A stretch of DNA of 64,000 bases from Brachionus manjavacas (taxonomy: Eukaryota; Rotifera; Eurotatoria; Ploima; Brachionidae), in contig JAHQIY010000012.1 in the NCBI GenBank assembly GCA_019054805.1, positions 62,001 through 126,000 on the forward strand. Direction: 5' to 3'. Positions 22,411 to 33,719 of this stretch are shown in pieces (positions within the stretch are counted from its first letter, which is position 1; every line of letters starts with the position of its first letter). Under the pieces are notes generated by a model that was given only the letters and a program-made list of their open reading frames with translations, was not told the DNA's origin and ran no database searches. A program made the translations under genes and the position numbers.

Positions 22411-25400
22411 CTTTACAAAAAATTATTATTATTATTTTTATTCGAAAAATTGCAGCTACAAACGTAAATTCTAATAACTAAAGCCTACATTTCTACAAAA
22501 AATGTAGCCTACACTACATTTCTACAAAAAATGTAGCCTACACTACATTTCTACAAAAAATGTAGCCTACACTACATTTCTACAAAAAATGTAGCCTACA
22601 CTACATTTCTACAAAAAATGTAGCCTACACTACATTTCTACAAAAAATGTAGCCTACACTACATTTCTACAAAAAATGTAGCCTACACTTGGATAAAATA
22701 AAAACTGAAGTTTACTTTTAGTTTTGTGCTCTAATTTGGCCTTTTTAAAGTTAGTAGGCGAATGAGACTTGTTTTGTGTGGTAATCGAATTGTTAAAACT
22801 GGTCTTTGTGACGTGTTGACCACTGGTGGAATTGGCTGAGTTGGTAGATGCGTTGCTAGACGAAGAATTAGAGTTTGAGTTTGGCAAAATAGTGTTGAAT
22901 AAAGGGCTCATCAAAAGCTCAAAAACCGGCGTGGCTGTTTTAATAGCATGTGTATCACTGGGCAAGAACGAGTGGTTAACAATGTCACCACTGGAATTCG
23001 AGTTGAGCAACTTTTTCAGAAACAAATCAGTCTTGTCTTTTTGATTGCTATTCTTAAACTGTTGATCACTAGCCTTGTCGCTAGATTTAAGCAGTTCTTT
23101 GACCTCGTCATCTTGTTGAGAATGCGACGACTGATCATCGGCAATCACTTGAACGGCCACTTCGTTTACATTAGATACAGGAGCATCACTCGGATCAGTA
23201 ATGGCGTTTTCATCAAGAACAGTAACGTTATCGCTTATTCTAAGCTGATTGCTCGATCTCCTGCGCTTTAGCGAGCCCTTTCTAACTGTTTCAGTCTTAA
23301 TGTCAAAATCAGGCTTTGCTTCGCCAATTTTATGTCCTTTTTCCATTTGTTCTAGCAGCTCATTTATCCTAATGTTCGACTTGGGTCGATCCAGTGATTC
23401 CTTTTTCTTCTTTTTTTTAACAGGTGTATCAGATTCAGAATTAGAGGCCTGGGCCGAAGCACTCGGCTGAGTCAAATGTCTCAAGCTGCTTTTATCGTCC
23501 AAATTCTCATCTTCGTTGTCATCCGAACAGAACTGATTTTGCATACTCAACGAACCAGTCGTCACCAAACTTGCTGAGAAAAGCAAAAAAATTTATTTTC
23601 AAATAAAACATAAAAAATTTTCAAAAATATCTTCTTGTATGTTTTTTTAACAGAAATTCTTATTTTATTAACGAATTTTTTTATATTGGTTCCAAGTTTA
23701 AATTAAAATCAAAATTGATTAGATTTTTTTTGTTTTGAATCGGTGAATTTTTTTGGGCAACCTTAAACCTCAAAAATGTGACCAACTTTTACAAGCTATA
23801 ACAAAAAAACGCATTTTAAAGAGATCTATTTGCATCATCATTCCAGAGTGGAAGTTAACAGAAATAGAACAAAAAGAAGCCCAAGAAATGTAAAAAAGTG
23901 GTTAATGATTGAATTCAACTTCACATACAAGACATAAAAATTTAGCATCTAATTATCTTTTTCATTGAATCCTAATTTAAAACAAAAAATGGCATCGAAC
24001 TTTGCAGAATTATTTACAAGAATATTTTTCGTTCAATTTTTGATTACGCTTTTGATTCCTCTGTGTAGTGCAACTCAAAAAATTTTACCAGAAGTTCAAA
24101 AACTTCAAACCAAAGCCCTCAGACACATTAAGTTCTTTCCGATCAGGACATGAACGGCCCACATCCACGAAAAGTCACGGATCGAGCTAACATCAAATAG
24201 AACTCAATCACTTCTCAAAAGTTTTTTCATCAGACGCGAAAACCATGCACAGCTAAACTTAGATCTTAACGAACGATCTTAACTTTTCCTTATAAAAACA
24301 ATGGAAAATAAAATATACACTGTTCAATACTAAAATACTTTTCACATGTCACCTCTTACAATTTATCAATTTTTAATTGTCTTTTTATTATATTTTGAGT
24401 TATTTTAATTTTACATTTTTATTTTATTTTTTTTTTTTTAATCTGAGGGAGCTTTAGCTCGGCACAGATTAAACAAATAAATAATAAAATAAAATGTTTA
24501 GTTCAGTCAGCATTTAAAAAATTGTTTTTTTTTATTTTTATGCATTTGTTTTGTTTTTTTGCGGTTATTCTAATAAAATTCATGGATTGACAATGATCCT
24601 GAACTTAATTCTAAAATTTCTTTTATGTCTTTTGGTGTCCTTTAGTGTCCTTTATTTTTTAAGAACTAAAATTTTTTGCCCTTTTGTCTCCTTTTGTGTC
24701 CTTTTAGATAAATCAATTATATTTTTTAGAACAATATTTTATTCTTAACAAGTAAAGGACACAAAAGGACACAAAAGAATATTTATCTCTAAAAACACGC
24801 TCATTTTCAAAAGCTCATAAAATTAGGGGAAAAACTTAAAAATTTAAGGTGTATTATTTAAAAATTTGTGGTATTCGATCTAAATTTCTTTTGAATAGCC
24901 AACTTCATTGTGTAATTACTACCTTACTAATTTCTCTTTTTTTACTGATGCTTCATTTTTGTAAAATGTGTCACATCTAACACTGTTAACCAATATTAGT
25001 CTTTTTAGCTTTCTTTTCATCTTATTTTAGCTTATTTTACTATCAGCTTTCAATGACCAAGAAGAAGTTATTTTGCAAACATTATTTTCTTCTTTTAATA
25101 AATATTTTTTTAAACTCACTCTTGTTTTGTTTCGTTTTTTTTTTTCTTTTTTACTAATTGTAATAGAAAATCAAAGCGCAAAAGCTTAGTTTATTTTATA
25201 CAAAAATTTAATTTAATAATCAATTAAATAATCGATACTTAAATTTATTGAAAAATTAAAAAAAAATGGGTTAAATGGGTAAAGGGGTTAAAATTGAATT
25301 ATATACTATTTCAGGTGTAATCGGGTCAACCGCTTTAACCCCTTTGGACCTCATAGAATTAATCGCCGGAGGAAAAGGGATGACTTAAATAAATTCCGGG

Positions 25401-28400
25401 ATATTGGGTGACTATTTTTGAAGTTTTCGAACAAAATGGCTGCGAGATATTCAATAAAAAAAGATTGGGCACCCGGTTTGACTTGGTTACCATAAATTAG
25501 TCATATTGTTAGTTGATGTCTTGTTAAGTTTATCAACTAGAACTTATTAAAATTCTTTTAACCTTATTTGGCAATTTAAAAATGTAACTTTTTTCTTTTA
25601 AAGAATCTAGTCACATACTCAATTCCATAAATTAGCTACTCTATGAATAATTATTTTTTTGTTCATTATTTGATCCTTATTTATTCATTTTTTTATATTT
25701 CATCTAATTTAACTTTATTTTTAATTTTATTGATTTTTTATTTTTTATTCTGAAGGAGCATTAGCTCGGTACAGATTTACAAATAAAAAAAACTCTATTT
25801 TATTTTTATAAATCATCTAATCATTAATTGTATTTATTTATTCAATTAACGCCAATTCTGGCGATGTAATTTAAATTTTAAAAATTAAATTTATCAAGTT
25901 TTTTGGTACGTTGGTTCTGCATGATTCATAATTTTACATAATTTATTTTTTTACATTGGATATTCAATAATTGTTTATGTTTACAATTTAATGTTTATTA
26001 TTTTATTTGTTTATTGTTTTTTTTCCTAATTGTTCACTTCATTTTTTCTCTTATCATTCAATAAAGAAATAGTTGTTGTCTTTCTATCGTCCCACACACG
26101 ATACAAATTTTATACAAATTAATAAAGAGAAAGAGCCTTTGTTTTTATGGACAGAAATTATAATCAGTTGAATGAACCAATTTTTAATGTATAAAGCAGA
26201 GTTGCTTAAAAGTCCCAAAATAAAGTCCAACACTTGCTTGACTTCCATAATAGCTCCCTGGAACGTAAGAAATTTAATTTGTCCTTGATTCTGACTGATG
26301 GATTTCCGATGCTATTTATTGACTATTTGATTTTAATTTTAAAAAAAATTTAGAGAATAAAATTTACAGAACTTTTCTTGCAGTCCGTATAAAACTGATT
26401 AATTGATTGTTTTTTCTTTTTCTCTTTTTCACGCTCTCTTTATTTTTTTTTATTATAATAAAAAAAATATTTCTGTTCCTGCTTGATTTAATATTTACTA
26501 CTTTTTTTTGCTATTAAAAAAATAAAAATGACTTAATAATCATCATTAAAAAAGAATATAAAAAAATTGAAGAAAAGAAAAAAAATTCAAATTCATCGAA
26601 GTTCAATCATTCAAGTTCAAGTTTTTCTTACAAGAAATGGTCCATATTTATTTTGAATTTTTTTTATATCAATTTTTAATAGGAATTTTTCAATATAAAA
26701 AAAAATTATTTTTATGTCTTAATTACCAATCGGCAAAACTTCTTGAATTTTTCTTTACACCTAATATATCAAAATAGTTTGACAACAAGTCTAGTTTTAC
26801 AAGTATAGTTAAATTCTTGTCTATTTTTGATTGCTAATTAACTATTTATCTTTCAATCTTAGCTCCACAAAAATGAAATGTCATTTTTTTTGCTACCTTA
26901 CAATTTCTTCTTTTTTCCCTGAACAATCAATTTTTTAAAAATATGCATCCTTTAACTCTCTAGTTCAATTTCATTAATTTTCCTCTATTTTAAACCATTT
27001 TATTACATTTTATTTTTTTAAATTTTTATTCTATCTTATTTAACTTTATTTTATTTTGATTTTTTTTTTAATCTGAAGGAGCTTTTGCTCGGTACAGAAA
27101 ACAAATAAATAAAAAATAAATAAATCTATTCATGGACAATAATGTGTATTATACGACTGAAATATCGTCTAGTCAACTTTGAAATTTTTCAATTATTCCA
27201 CTTTTAATCTGATTCAACTATTCAATTTTTCAATTATTCTTTTTTTATTAATTCTAATGAAAATTTATTTAATTAAATAAATTTTATTATACAAAAGATA
27301 TAAAATGAAAAGTATGAAAAAGATAAAATATAAAGCAAATTATGATTTAGAGCATTTTTGAATTTTGATACAATCAAAAATATCAAAAAAATTCAAAAGA
27401 AAAAATTAAAAAAATAAATAAATTTTAAGTTAAATAAAACTAATTTCAAAAAAAAACATATTTTGACAATGCGAAAAACGTCGCCAGACGTTTTACCCTA
27501 AAAGTTGAATAATAAAATAATTGAATAGTTGAATAAGTTTAAAAAAAAATAATTTAATATTTAATAATGTTTTAAAAATAATAGAATAGTTGTCAAGTTG
27601 TATTACAGTGCTGCTACGATACCTTGAATTTACGATATTTTACCATATTTACCGTAAAATAAGGTAATCTAAAAAAAAGGATATTTTTCGTAAAATACCG
27701 ATAATTATTGTAAAATTCAGTGAAAAAAAAATTTCCAAATTTTCTCGAAAAAAAACCGATTTTCATGAGACAAATTTTTTTTTGAATTTTTAAAAAAGGA
27801 AAAAAATTAAAATTTGATTGAATTTTTTGACCTAAATTTACGTAAATACAAAAATTGAAAATTACAAAAAGTTGTCCATTACCCACCAAATCAGTATTCG
27901 ATTAAATACTATTTTTTTAAAAATAAATTCTTGTCTAAATTAATATATTTAATTTTTTTATTTATTAATTCACTTTAAAAGAATATAACTATAATATATA
28001 ATATCAATTCTACATTGAAAAAGAAATTTAGAAAAAATATTCAAGACTTTTTATATTTTGTAATTTTTTCAACAAGTCATACCATGACATGTTTTTGACT
28101 TGTTCAGACTTATTTTTCCTGACTCTTGTACAAGTCGGTTCAATTGTGTACAAACAAAGCAAAAATAGAAAATAAACTAACTTTTTATGTCCGATTCAGT
28201 TGCTCCATTGACGATGGACACTTCGGACAGGGTCAAAAACTCCTGCGGAGTGAACACATTGGGCGATCGGATGTTTTGATACAGCATTGCGTTGGACTGG
28301 TTGTGTGTCAATTTGTAGCTGTTGTTTATGTAGTTGGCGAGGAAGACCTCGAGGTCTCTGACGTTCAAGAGAGCGTGATTGGGGTTGATGCACAAAGTGG

Positions 28401-28854
28401 GATGCTTGCATTCGGTCAGCTTGTCCAGTCGTTCACCATCGCTGCTCTCCAATGGAATGCCTTTGAACAAAACGACCATGACCAGGTCGAGGCGCCACAC
28501 TTTGTCCGATTGACGCAAACAGTCGATTCGTCTCATCTTTCCCTTCATGTCCGGGTTGCTCAGCACACACTCGTTGGTCGCTGTGGCACCAGTGATCACA
28601 TCTATCAGGTCCTTTTGATTAAGTCGGTGCACGTCTTTGCGCAGCTTCATCAAAAGCCGAATGGCCCATTTGAGCTTGGCACCGGGCTTCTCGTTCTGAA
28701 ACTGCTGCTTTAGACGCAGTTCCTGGTCGTAGCTCATGCGTTTGTCTTCGTTTTTGAAGTGCTTGCGCTTGGCCGCTTGCAGATGGAACCAAGTGAAAGC
28801 AAATGACTTGACATGCGGCAGTAGTTTGTCTATAAACGATTGATCATAATCCAT
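21488..28854 (-). CDS. NFI: Nuclear factor I (NFI/CTF) transcription factor, 3 exons
   Basis: Exons 28854-28182, 23573-22716 and 22410-21488 join through two phase-1 introns (4.6 kb and 305 nt) to give about 817 residues. Exon 1 is the NFI DNA-binding domain. Exons 2 and 3 are low-complexity and probably form the transactivation region. NFI proteins bind TTGGC-N5-GCCAA as dimers and act in the nucleus. The start ATG at 28854 lies at the position where vertebrate NFI exon 2 begins; a short upstream exon cannot be excluded because an AG (AATTAG) precedes it. That all three exons belong to one gene rests on phase compatibility, shared strand, GC-rich codon use and the low-complexity character usual for NFI C-termini; exon 1 alone is certain. 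Confidence 0.8.
22487..22689. repeat. Minisatellite: 7 copies of a 29-bp unit
   Basis: Exactly seven near-identical units (beginning ACATTTCTAC, ending GCCTACACT) fill 203 of the 305 nt of NFI intron 2. Each unit contains the inverted pair CTACATTT/AAATGTAG, so the array can fold into a series of hairpins in the pre-mRNA. Confidence 0.92.
22716..23573 (-). CDS. NFI: NFI exon 2: acidic/Ser-rich region with basic patches
   Basis: This 858-nt exon starts after CTTTTCTCAG and ends at the donor AAAA|GTAAAC. It encodes an acidic segment ([12 protein letters not shown]), a lysine run ([16 protein letters not shown]), [12 protein letters not shown] (a potential nuclear localisation signal), Ser/Asn tracts and [14 protein letters not shown]. 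The last resembles the SPTTLKKSEK segment of vertebrate NFI. Its assignment to NFI is an inference. Confidence 0.7.
23965..24485 (+). mobile_element. Divergent Jockey-like LINE fragment with conserved tail
   Basis: The coding remnant [19 protein letters not shown] corresponds to the RT thumb motif KLQAIQNTAVRSILKLKYD of the main LINE family but is diverged. The 3' tail ATCTGAGGGAGCTTTAGCTC plus AAATAAATAAT-type repeats (24442-24485) is shared. It lies in intron 1 of the NFI gene. Confidence 0.6.
24610..24785. mobile_element. Small inverted-repeat element with GTGTCCTTT motifs
   Basis: GGTGTCCTTTAGTGTCCTTT near 24630 and AAAGGACACAAAAGGACACA near 24752 form an inverted pair around about 100 nt. 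A third direct copy lies between them (CCTTTTGTGTCCTTTTAG). A related single end is at 3299. Probably a MITE-like repeat. Confidence 0.5.
24885..25145 (+). mobile_element. LINE 3' remnant
   Basis: The sequence CTTCATTGTGTAATTACTAC and the following CACATCTAACA-type bases match the end of the Jockey-like LINE ORF and its 3' UTR (compare 62720-62810), strongly decayed. No tail hairpin remains. Confidence 0.45.
25260..25400. repeat. Inverted repeat AAAGGGGTTAAA / TTTAACCCCTTT
   Basis: A 12-bp perfect inverted pair (25282 and about 25334) is set in GGGTTAAATGGGTAAAGGGG-type sequence. It is likely the end of an unclassified DNA transposon. Confidence 0.4.
25560..25800 (+). mobile_element. LINE 3' remnant with intact tail hairpin
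   Basis: A decayed ORF end (CTCAATTCCATAAATTAGCT) is followed by the tail TCTGAAGGAGCATTAGCTCG (25749-25775) and A-rich repeats. The hairpin stem GAGC/GCTC is intact. Confidence 0.6.
26870..27125 (+). mobile_element. LINE 3' remnant with intact tail hairpin
   Basis: Decayed 3' UTR and tail TCTGAAGGAGCTTTTGCTCG (27072-27098), then AAATAAATAAAA repeats. It lies in NFI intron 1. Confidence 0.6.
27600..27900. mobile_element. GTAAA-rich DNA element, family also at 54018
   Basis: TACAGTGCTGCTACGATACC, then runs of TTTTACCATATTTACCGTAA-type sequence, about 85-90% similar by eye over about 280 bp to 54018-54300. The same sequence appears in reverse at 54660-54870. The short open frames inside are shadows of the repeat. 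Confidence 0.6.
28182..28854 (-). CDS. NFI: NFI exon 1: CTF/NFI DNA-binding domain
   Basis: Residues 4-185 match the NFI family almost without gaps: [20 protein letters not shown], then [50 protein letters not shown] and [20 protein letters not shown]. The zinc-binding region of the MH1-like fold is kept: [14 protein letters not shown], followed by [29 protein letters not shown] corresponds to the vertebrate GVFSVTELVRVS segment. The donor is AAAAA|GTTAGT at 28182. Confidence 0.95.
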
Positions 28855-29621
28855 TTTCTAATTAGTTTACAGTGATCATTGTGCGATGAAAATTCTTTGA
28901 TTAATTCGAATGTTATTTTGTCGATGTTTGCTAATTGGAATTTTTTTTCAATAATTTTCCTCAACAAAATATCATCATAATTAAAAACATAATTAGATGC
29001 TATTTATATTTGAACATTTTGTAAAGTTAGTTTTGACTTTTTAGCAAATGCGTCAATTCAGCTATTTTTGTTAATATAAGCATGGACTTTTATCTATTGG
29101 TCTAGAGTTTGTCTGCAATCGTTTAGTCGAATAATCAGCACCATTTTAAAAATAAAATGATATTTTCAAATTTTAGTGCCGTATTGGAAAATTGCACTTG
29201 GGATTTTTTTAAATAATTTTCTAAACTTAATTTTAATCAGAGCTGTTTAAAAGTGGCAAGTCTCAACTCAAGTCCTAGTTCGGACTTTTTTTTTGCGAAG
29301 CAAAGACTTTGTTTTTAATTAAACCAAACAAAACCAAAAAAAAATTTTAATTAAAAAAAACAAATAAATTTTTCATTTTATTTAAAAGTTTGAATAGATA
29401 GCAGATCCGAATACTAAAATCAAATAAAAAAAGTCAAATGAGGGAAAAAATCATTTTTATATTTGAATTTTAGAAACCGACTTAATTTAAAAGTAATTAG
29501 ACGAATCGGATAAAGAATTGTTTAGAAAATAATTGAAAAAAGTTGGCTATAATAAACTATATATTTTCTTGAATTACCATAATTTTGTCTAATTTGTCAG
29601 GCGACAATCTGTTGCGGGAGC

Positions 29622-31450
29622 TTTCCTAAACAACTCGTTATACTAATTGGTCTATAATTTAAAGGATCTTGTAAAGAAGAGGTTTTTTTTTGAATCATAG
29701 TAATGTTCGATGTTTTCCATGCTTTAGGGACTCTACCTTCTCGAAGAGATAAATTAAAAAGTTCTATAATTTCAATTAATGAATTTCTAGGTAAATTTTT
29801 TAACATTAGATTTTGAATTTGCTCAGGTCCTGATGCCGCTTCATTTTTCAATCTTTTTAAAGCCATAATTAATTCATTTAAGCAAATTGGATAATTAAAA
29901 TTACACTGATCATAATTTCTAAAGAATTCAGAGTTAGAATTAAGTATTTCGAAATCTTTATCAAGATCTATTAAATCAGAATTAGGACTAAATATTGAAG
30001 ATAGGAGTTTTCCAAAGCATTTCCCCTTTTCTTCATTAGTTTTGAATTCTTTGTCATTTAAAATCAAATTTGGGATTATATTTTCCTTTTTTTGATCTGA
30101 ATTTATTTATTTTTTTCCAGAATGGTCTCCTTGTCAGTGGGTTTTTCCCATTTTCTCAATAAAATCAAATCAATTTTGATTCCAGAATTTTTTTAAAGAG
30201 GCCTTTAACTCAAATGTAATTTGATTAAATTTTTTCTTGAGATTTTGACAGCGAGTTTTTTGAAAGTTTCTTCTTACTTTCCTGCGTTCTTTTATCAGAA
30301 TAACAATATTCGGGGGAAGACTGGTTTTGTAGATTTTCTGAGAAAGATATTGAATTCTTTTATGTGAAGTAGAAATAATTTTATCTGTGATTTTATCATT
30401 TAGTTGATCTATTGCGAGGGAACTTTCAGTGATATTCAATATTTGAGAATTTAAAATCTCGCTGAATAATTGCCAGTTTGCTTTCTTTTACTTAAACTTT
30501 TTAGCTGCTGATTTATTTTCTAATTGATAGCCCATAGAAATCGATGCTTCGATTGGGAAATGGTCACTAGTCATGTCTTGACTATTTAGGACACAAAAGT
30601 TGGTAATTTTGTCAATTAATGAAGATGAAACTAAAAAAAGATCAAGAATTTTAAAGTAATTCCTTTTAAAAAATATTGAAAGTAGTACGCTTATCATTGA
30701 TTACTGAAAAGTCTAACTCATTGATTATTCTTTCCAACATTATGCCGTTTTCATTTTCCCCTACGCAGCCTATTTGCTTTGTTCTGGCGTTAAGATCACC
30801 ACCTAAAATGTAGTTTCTACTTTTTTTATTAACTGTTTTAAAAAATTCAAAGTTCAGAAGCACATTGGGTGGATTATAAAGACTGAATATAAACAATTCA
30901 TTATTCTTTCCTAAGTTCATTTTTATACAAAGGAGTTCGGAATTGAATTCCTCATAAGAGAAATCTTGTATAAATTCAATTCCTTCTTTATTTAAAATAG
31001 CTACTCGTCCTCCATACTTGTTGCGTGGTTTTGTTATGAATTGATAATTGTGAAAATCAAGATAAATATTCGCCTCACTTAAATCTATCTTTTATTCATT
31101 AAGCAAAACAATGTAGGGACATTTTTGAGCTAAAAAATTGGCTAAGAGATGAACCCTACTAGATAAATGAAGACAATTCCAGTGTGTAATTACTAACTTT
31201 GTTTAATTTAGAGGTATTGTTCTTAAAGTTGATTTATTTATCTTCTTGCTCATTCTAAATTTTCTTCAATGCTGTTTTGACTGGCAGTTTGCTGACCAAT
31301 TTCGTTAGATGATTGATCTACTTGAATTGAACATTCAGTTGTTGAACTGTTTGTTTCAGACTTGAAGGTATTGTCGTTTTCATTTTCTAAGACAACTAAT
31401 GGTTTCTTTGATTCATTTTCGGTGAGCTCTTTTTCATTTGGATCAGATTC
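29622..31450 (-). mobile_element. Jockey-like LINE, copy B: ORF1 end, APE endonuclease and 5' part of RT
   Basis: Reading on the minus strand from 31450, the C-terminus of an acidic ORF1 (ending QNSIEENLE) stops in an ATGA overlap with ORF2 at 31253-31250. ORF2 shows an apurinic-type endonuclease: ITHWNCLHLSSRVHLL, PRNKYGGRVAI, FIFSLYNPPN and YILGGDLNARTKQIGC. Linker and early RT blocks (RLKNEAASGPEQIQNLML, SLQDPLNYRPISI) follow. Stops (for example in MSKKINK...PLN*) show it is dead. At 29622 the family sequence ends abruptly inside the RT, so the 3' half and tail are missing. Confidence 0.88.
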
Positions 31451-31524
31451 GGGAAATTAAAATATATAATATCTTTTTGAATTAAATTAGCTCTATAAAA
31501 AACGTGAGAAAAACAAGTATGTAA

Positions 31525-31860
31525 TAACAAAGTGCAATCTAACACACGACAATCATCCTACTGGTAAAGACATCTACATTTATCAACACTCACAGAAAGC
31601 GATCTACAACAAAAGGAAGCATTAGAAATGTATAAAGCACAGGCAGATGTAAAGTTAATAGCTCAAACAATGTCCGAGCGAACTGGAAAGGTTGTGCTTA
31701 CAAAAGATATACACAACATCAAAACTAAATTATCGGAAAAAGGTGAAATTAATCGACTACAAACGATAATCAATAAAAGAATCCAAAGCGATAAGCAAGA
31801 TTTTTTCGTATTCGGTGAGAATGAAGAATTTTCACACTCAATTATCTTTTTCTAGCCTCT
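31525..31860 (+). mobile_element. MULE-like transposase fragment
   Basis: An upstream frame gives LTHDNHPTGKDI, then after a one-base shift HLSTLTESDLQQKEALEMYK, AQADVKLIAQTMSERTGKVV and LTKDIHNIK. The order H-x-HP, L-T-E, two-helix, T-x-KDI-N is the conserved N-terminal layout of Mutator-like transposases just before the catalytic domain. The fragment ends before any DDE residue. Confidence 0.55.
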
Positions 31861-32523
31861 TATAAATTTTTACACATATTTTATCTACCTGTAGGAAATT
31901 TTTTTTTCAGATAGTTATCTGTCGAAAGACAATGCTACGGAAAGATATTTTACTTAAATGTAGCATCTTCTTTTTTTATTCTTTTTTTAAATTAAGAAAA
32001 ATTTGAATTTTTAAATTTTATTTGTATTTTATTTAACTTAAAAAAATCACATTACCAAATTCGAATTTTTGCTTTAGAGAAAGAAAAAAATTATTCGGAT
32101 CTAATTTATCCGCATAAAAATTAGTCACAACATCTCTATTTAATATTAAAATATCATTTGAAGCCATGATTTGGATGCTTTAATGTGGATTTTAAATTGG
32201 TCTTAAAAATTTTCAAATAAATATTTTATAAAAATTAATTAAAGATCAATTGGAACAAACAAAATTATTTAAATTTTATCAAAATAATAAGCATTTTTTG
32301 TTTATTTAAAAAGTATTTTAAATAAGCTTTTTTAATCATTTTTTTCTTAAAATTTAATCTTTTAAGTTTTGATCATATGATAATGATCATGAACTTCAAT
32401 TTGCCATCTAATCATCCATTTGAAAAAAATTTATTTGTTTCAAAAATTTTCACTTTAATTATTTTATTTTATTCCTCAAAAAAAAAAAATTGAATAAAAA
32501 ATTCCATAAAATAATTTATATTT

Positions 32524-33714
32524 CTAAACTCTCTCGAGCAGCAAAGCGATACCTTGACCACCGCCAATACAAGCACTGCCAACACCATACCTAGCACCTC
32601 TGCGTCTTAACTCATAGACCAAATTAGCAGTTATGCGCGATCCGGACGCGGCCAACGGATGTCCCAAAGCTACTGCTCCGCCATTGACATTAGTCTTGTC
32701 CTTGTCAAGACCCAAGGCTCGCTGCACAGCAACAAACTGAGTCGAAAAAGCCTCATTCACATCCACCAAATCAACTTGGTCCAAATTCATGTTTGCTTTC
32801 TTCAAAAGACCTTGTATGGCCGGCACTGGTCCGATGCCCATTATTTTCGGATCTACCCCACTCACATTATAGCCAACCAATCTGGCTAGCGGCTCCAAAT
32901 TGAGCTCGTTGACAGCCCTTTCGCTAGCCAGCATGATCGCACCCGCGCCATCACAAATACCACTCGCGTTGCCAGCTGTGACAGTGCCATTTTTTTTAAA
33001 AACAGGAGCCAATTTTGCCAAGTCTTCCATGGTAGCTTTTCCTCTCGGATGTTCATCTACCCAAAATTGTTCCTCTCCCTTTTTTGCTTTGAGCGTCACC
33101 GGCGCTATCTCGTCTCTGAAGACGCCTTTGTCCTGCGCAGCTTGCCATCTGTGCTGGGACCTCAGAGCCAATTCATCGGCGTCCTCTCTGCTTACTTTGT
33201 ACTGTTCGGCTAAGTTCTCAGCTGTGATCGCCATTGGCAATTGGACATAGGTGTCGTATAGACCGGCCCAGAGAGAGTCCTCTAGTTTGAGATCGACTCC
33301 GAGTCGAGTGCCGAAGCGATTGCCGCGCACTGTATATGGCGCCAAACTCATGTTCTCTGTGCCGCCGCACAACACCACCTGTGAGTCGCCCAAGGCTATT
33401 TCTTGTGCGCCATAGATCACTGACTGAAATCCGGAGCCGCACAATCGATTTATTGTGCAAGCTGGTACATTTTGTGGAATGCCAGACTTGAGAGCTGCAT
33501 GACGGGCCAAGTAGCCGGCATCTGATGAACTGTGAAGTATACTGCCCACAATCACTGAGTCTATGCGATCAAGAGGCACTTTGCTTTGCTCAATAGCTGC
33601 TTTGTTGGCTACTACTTGGAGGTCAGTGGCGTTTATGTCCTTTAGTTTGCCGCCGAATTTGCCGAATGGTGTTCGCTTGGCAGCGACTACAAAAACGCCT
33701 TTTAAAAGTGTCAT
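32524..33714 (-). CDS. ACAA2: 3-ketoacyl-CoA thiolase, mitochondrial (ACAA2-like)
   Basis: Encodes 396 residues, against 397 in human ACAA2, in one uninterrupted frame. It catalyses the last step of fatty-acid beta-oxidation, cleaving 3-ketoacyl-CoA with CoA to acetyl-CoA. The nucleophile cysteine is in NRLCGSGFQS (about residue 92). The histidine motif is NGGAVALGHPLAASG, where most thiolases have GHPLG or GHPLGAS. The second cysteine lies in SACIGGGQGIAL near the C-terminus. NEAFSTQF is also present. The N-terminus MTLLKGVFVVAAKRTPFG matches ACAA2 at the first residues, and like ACAA2 it has no cleaved presequence. No intron is seen. Codons are GC-richer than the flanks. The upstream 200 bases are AT-rich with no clear promoter motif. 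Confidence 0.96.
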   Translation of the reverse strand: MTLLKGVFVVAAKRTPFGKFGGKLKDINATDLQVVANKAAIEQSKVPLDRIDSVIVGSILHSSSDAGYLARHAALKSGIPQNVPACTINRLCGSGFQSVIYGAQEIALGDSQVVLCGGTENMSLAPYTVRGNRFGTRLGVDLKLEDSLWAGLYDTYVQLPMAITAENLAEQYKVSREDADELALRSQHRWQAAQDKGVFRDEIAPVTLKAKKGEEQFWVDEHPRGKATMEDLAKLAPVFKKNGTVTAGNASGICDGAGAIMLASERAVNELNLEPLARLVGYNVSGVDPKIMGIGPVPAIQGLLKKANMNLDQVDLVDVNEAFSTQFVAVQRALGLDKDKTNVNGGAVALGHPLAASGSRITANLVYELRRRGARYGVGSACIGGGQGIALLLERV

Positions 33715-33719
33715 ATTTT

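Noticed and set aside
27614-27889. 91-codon minus-strand protein
   Set aside because: Generated by the GTAAA-rich repeat; the same repeat gives unrelated frames at 54023.
28126-28713. 195-codon plus-strand frame
   Set aside because: Antisense of the NFI DNA-binding exon.
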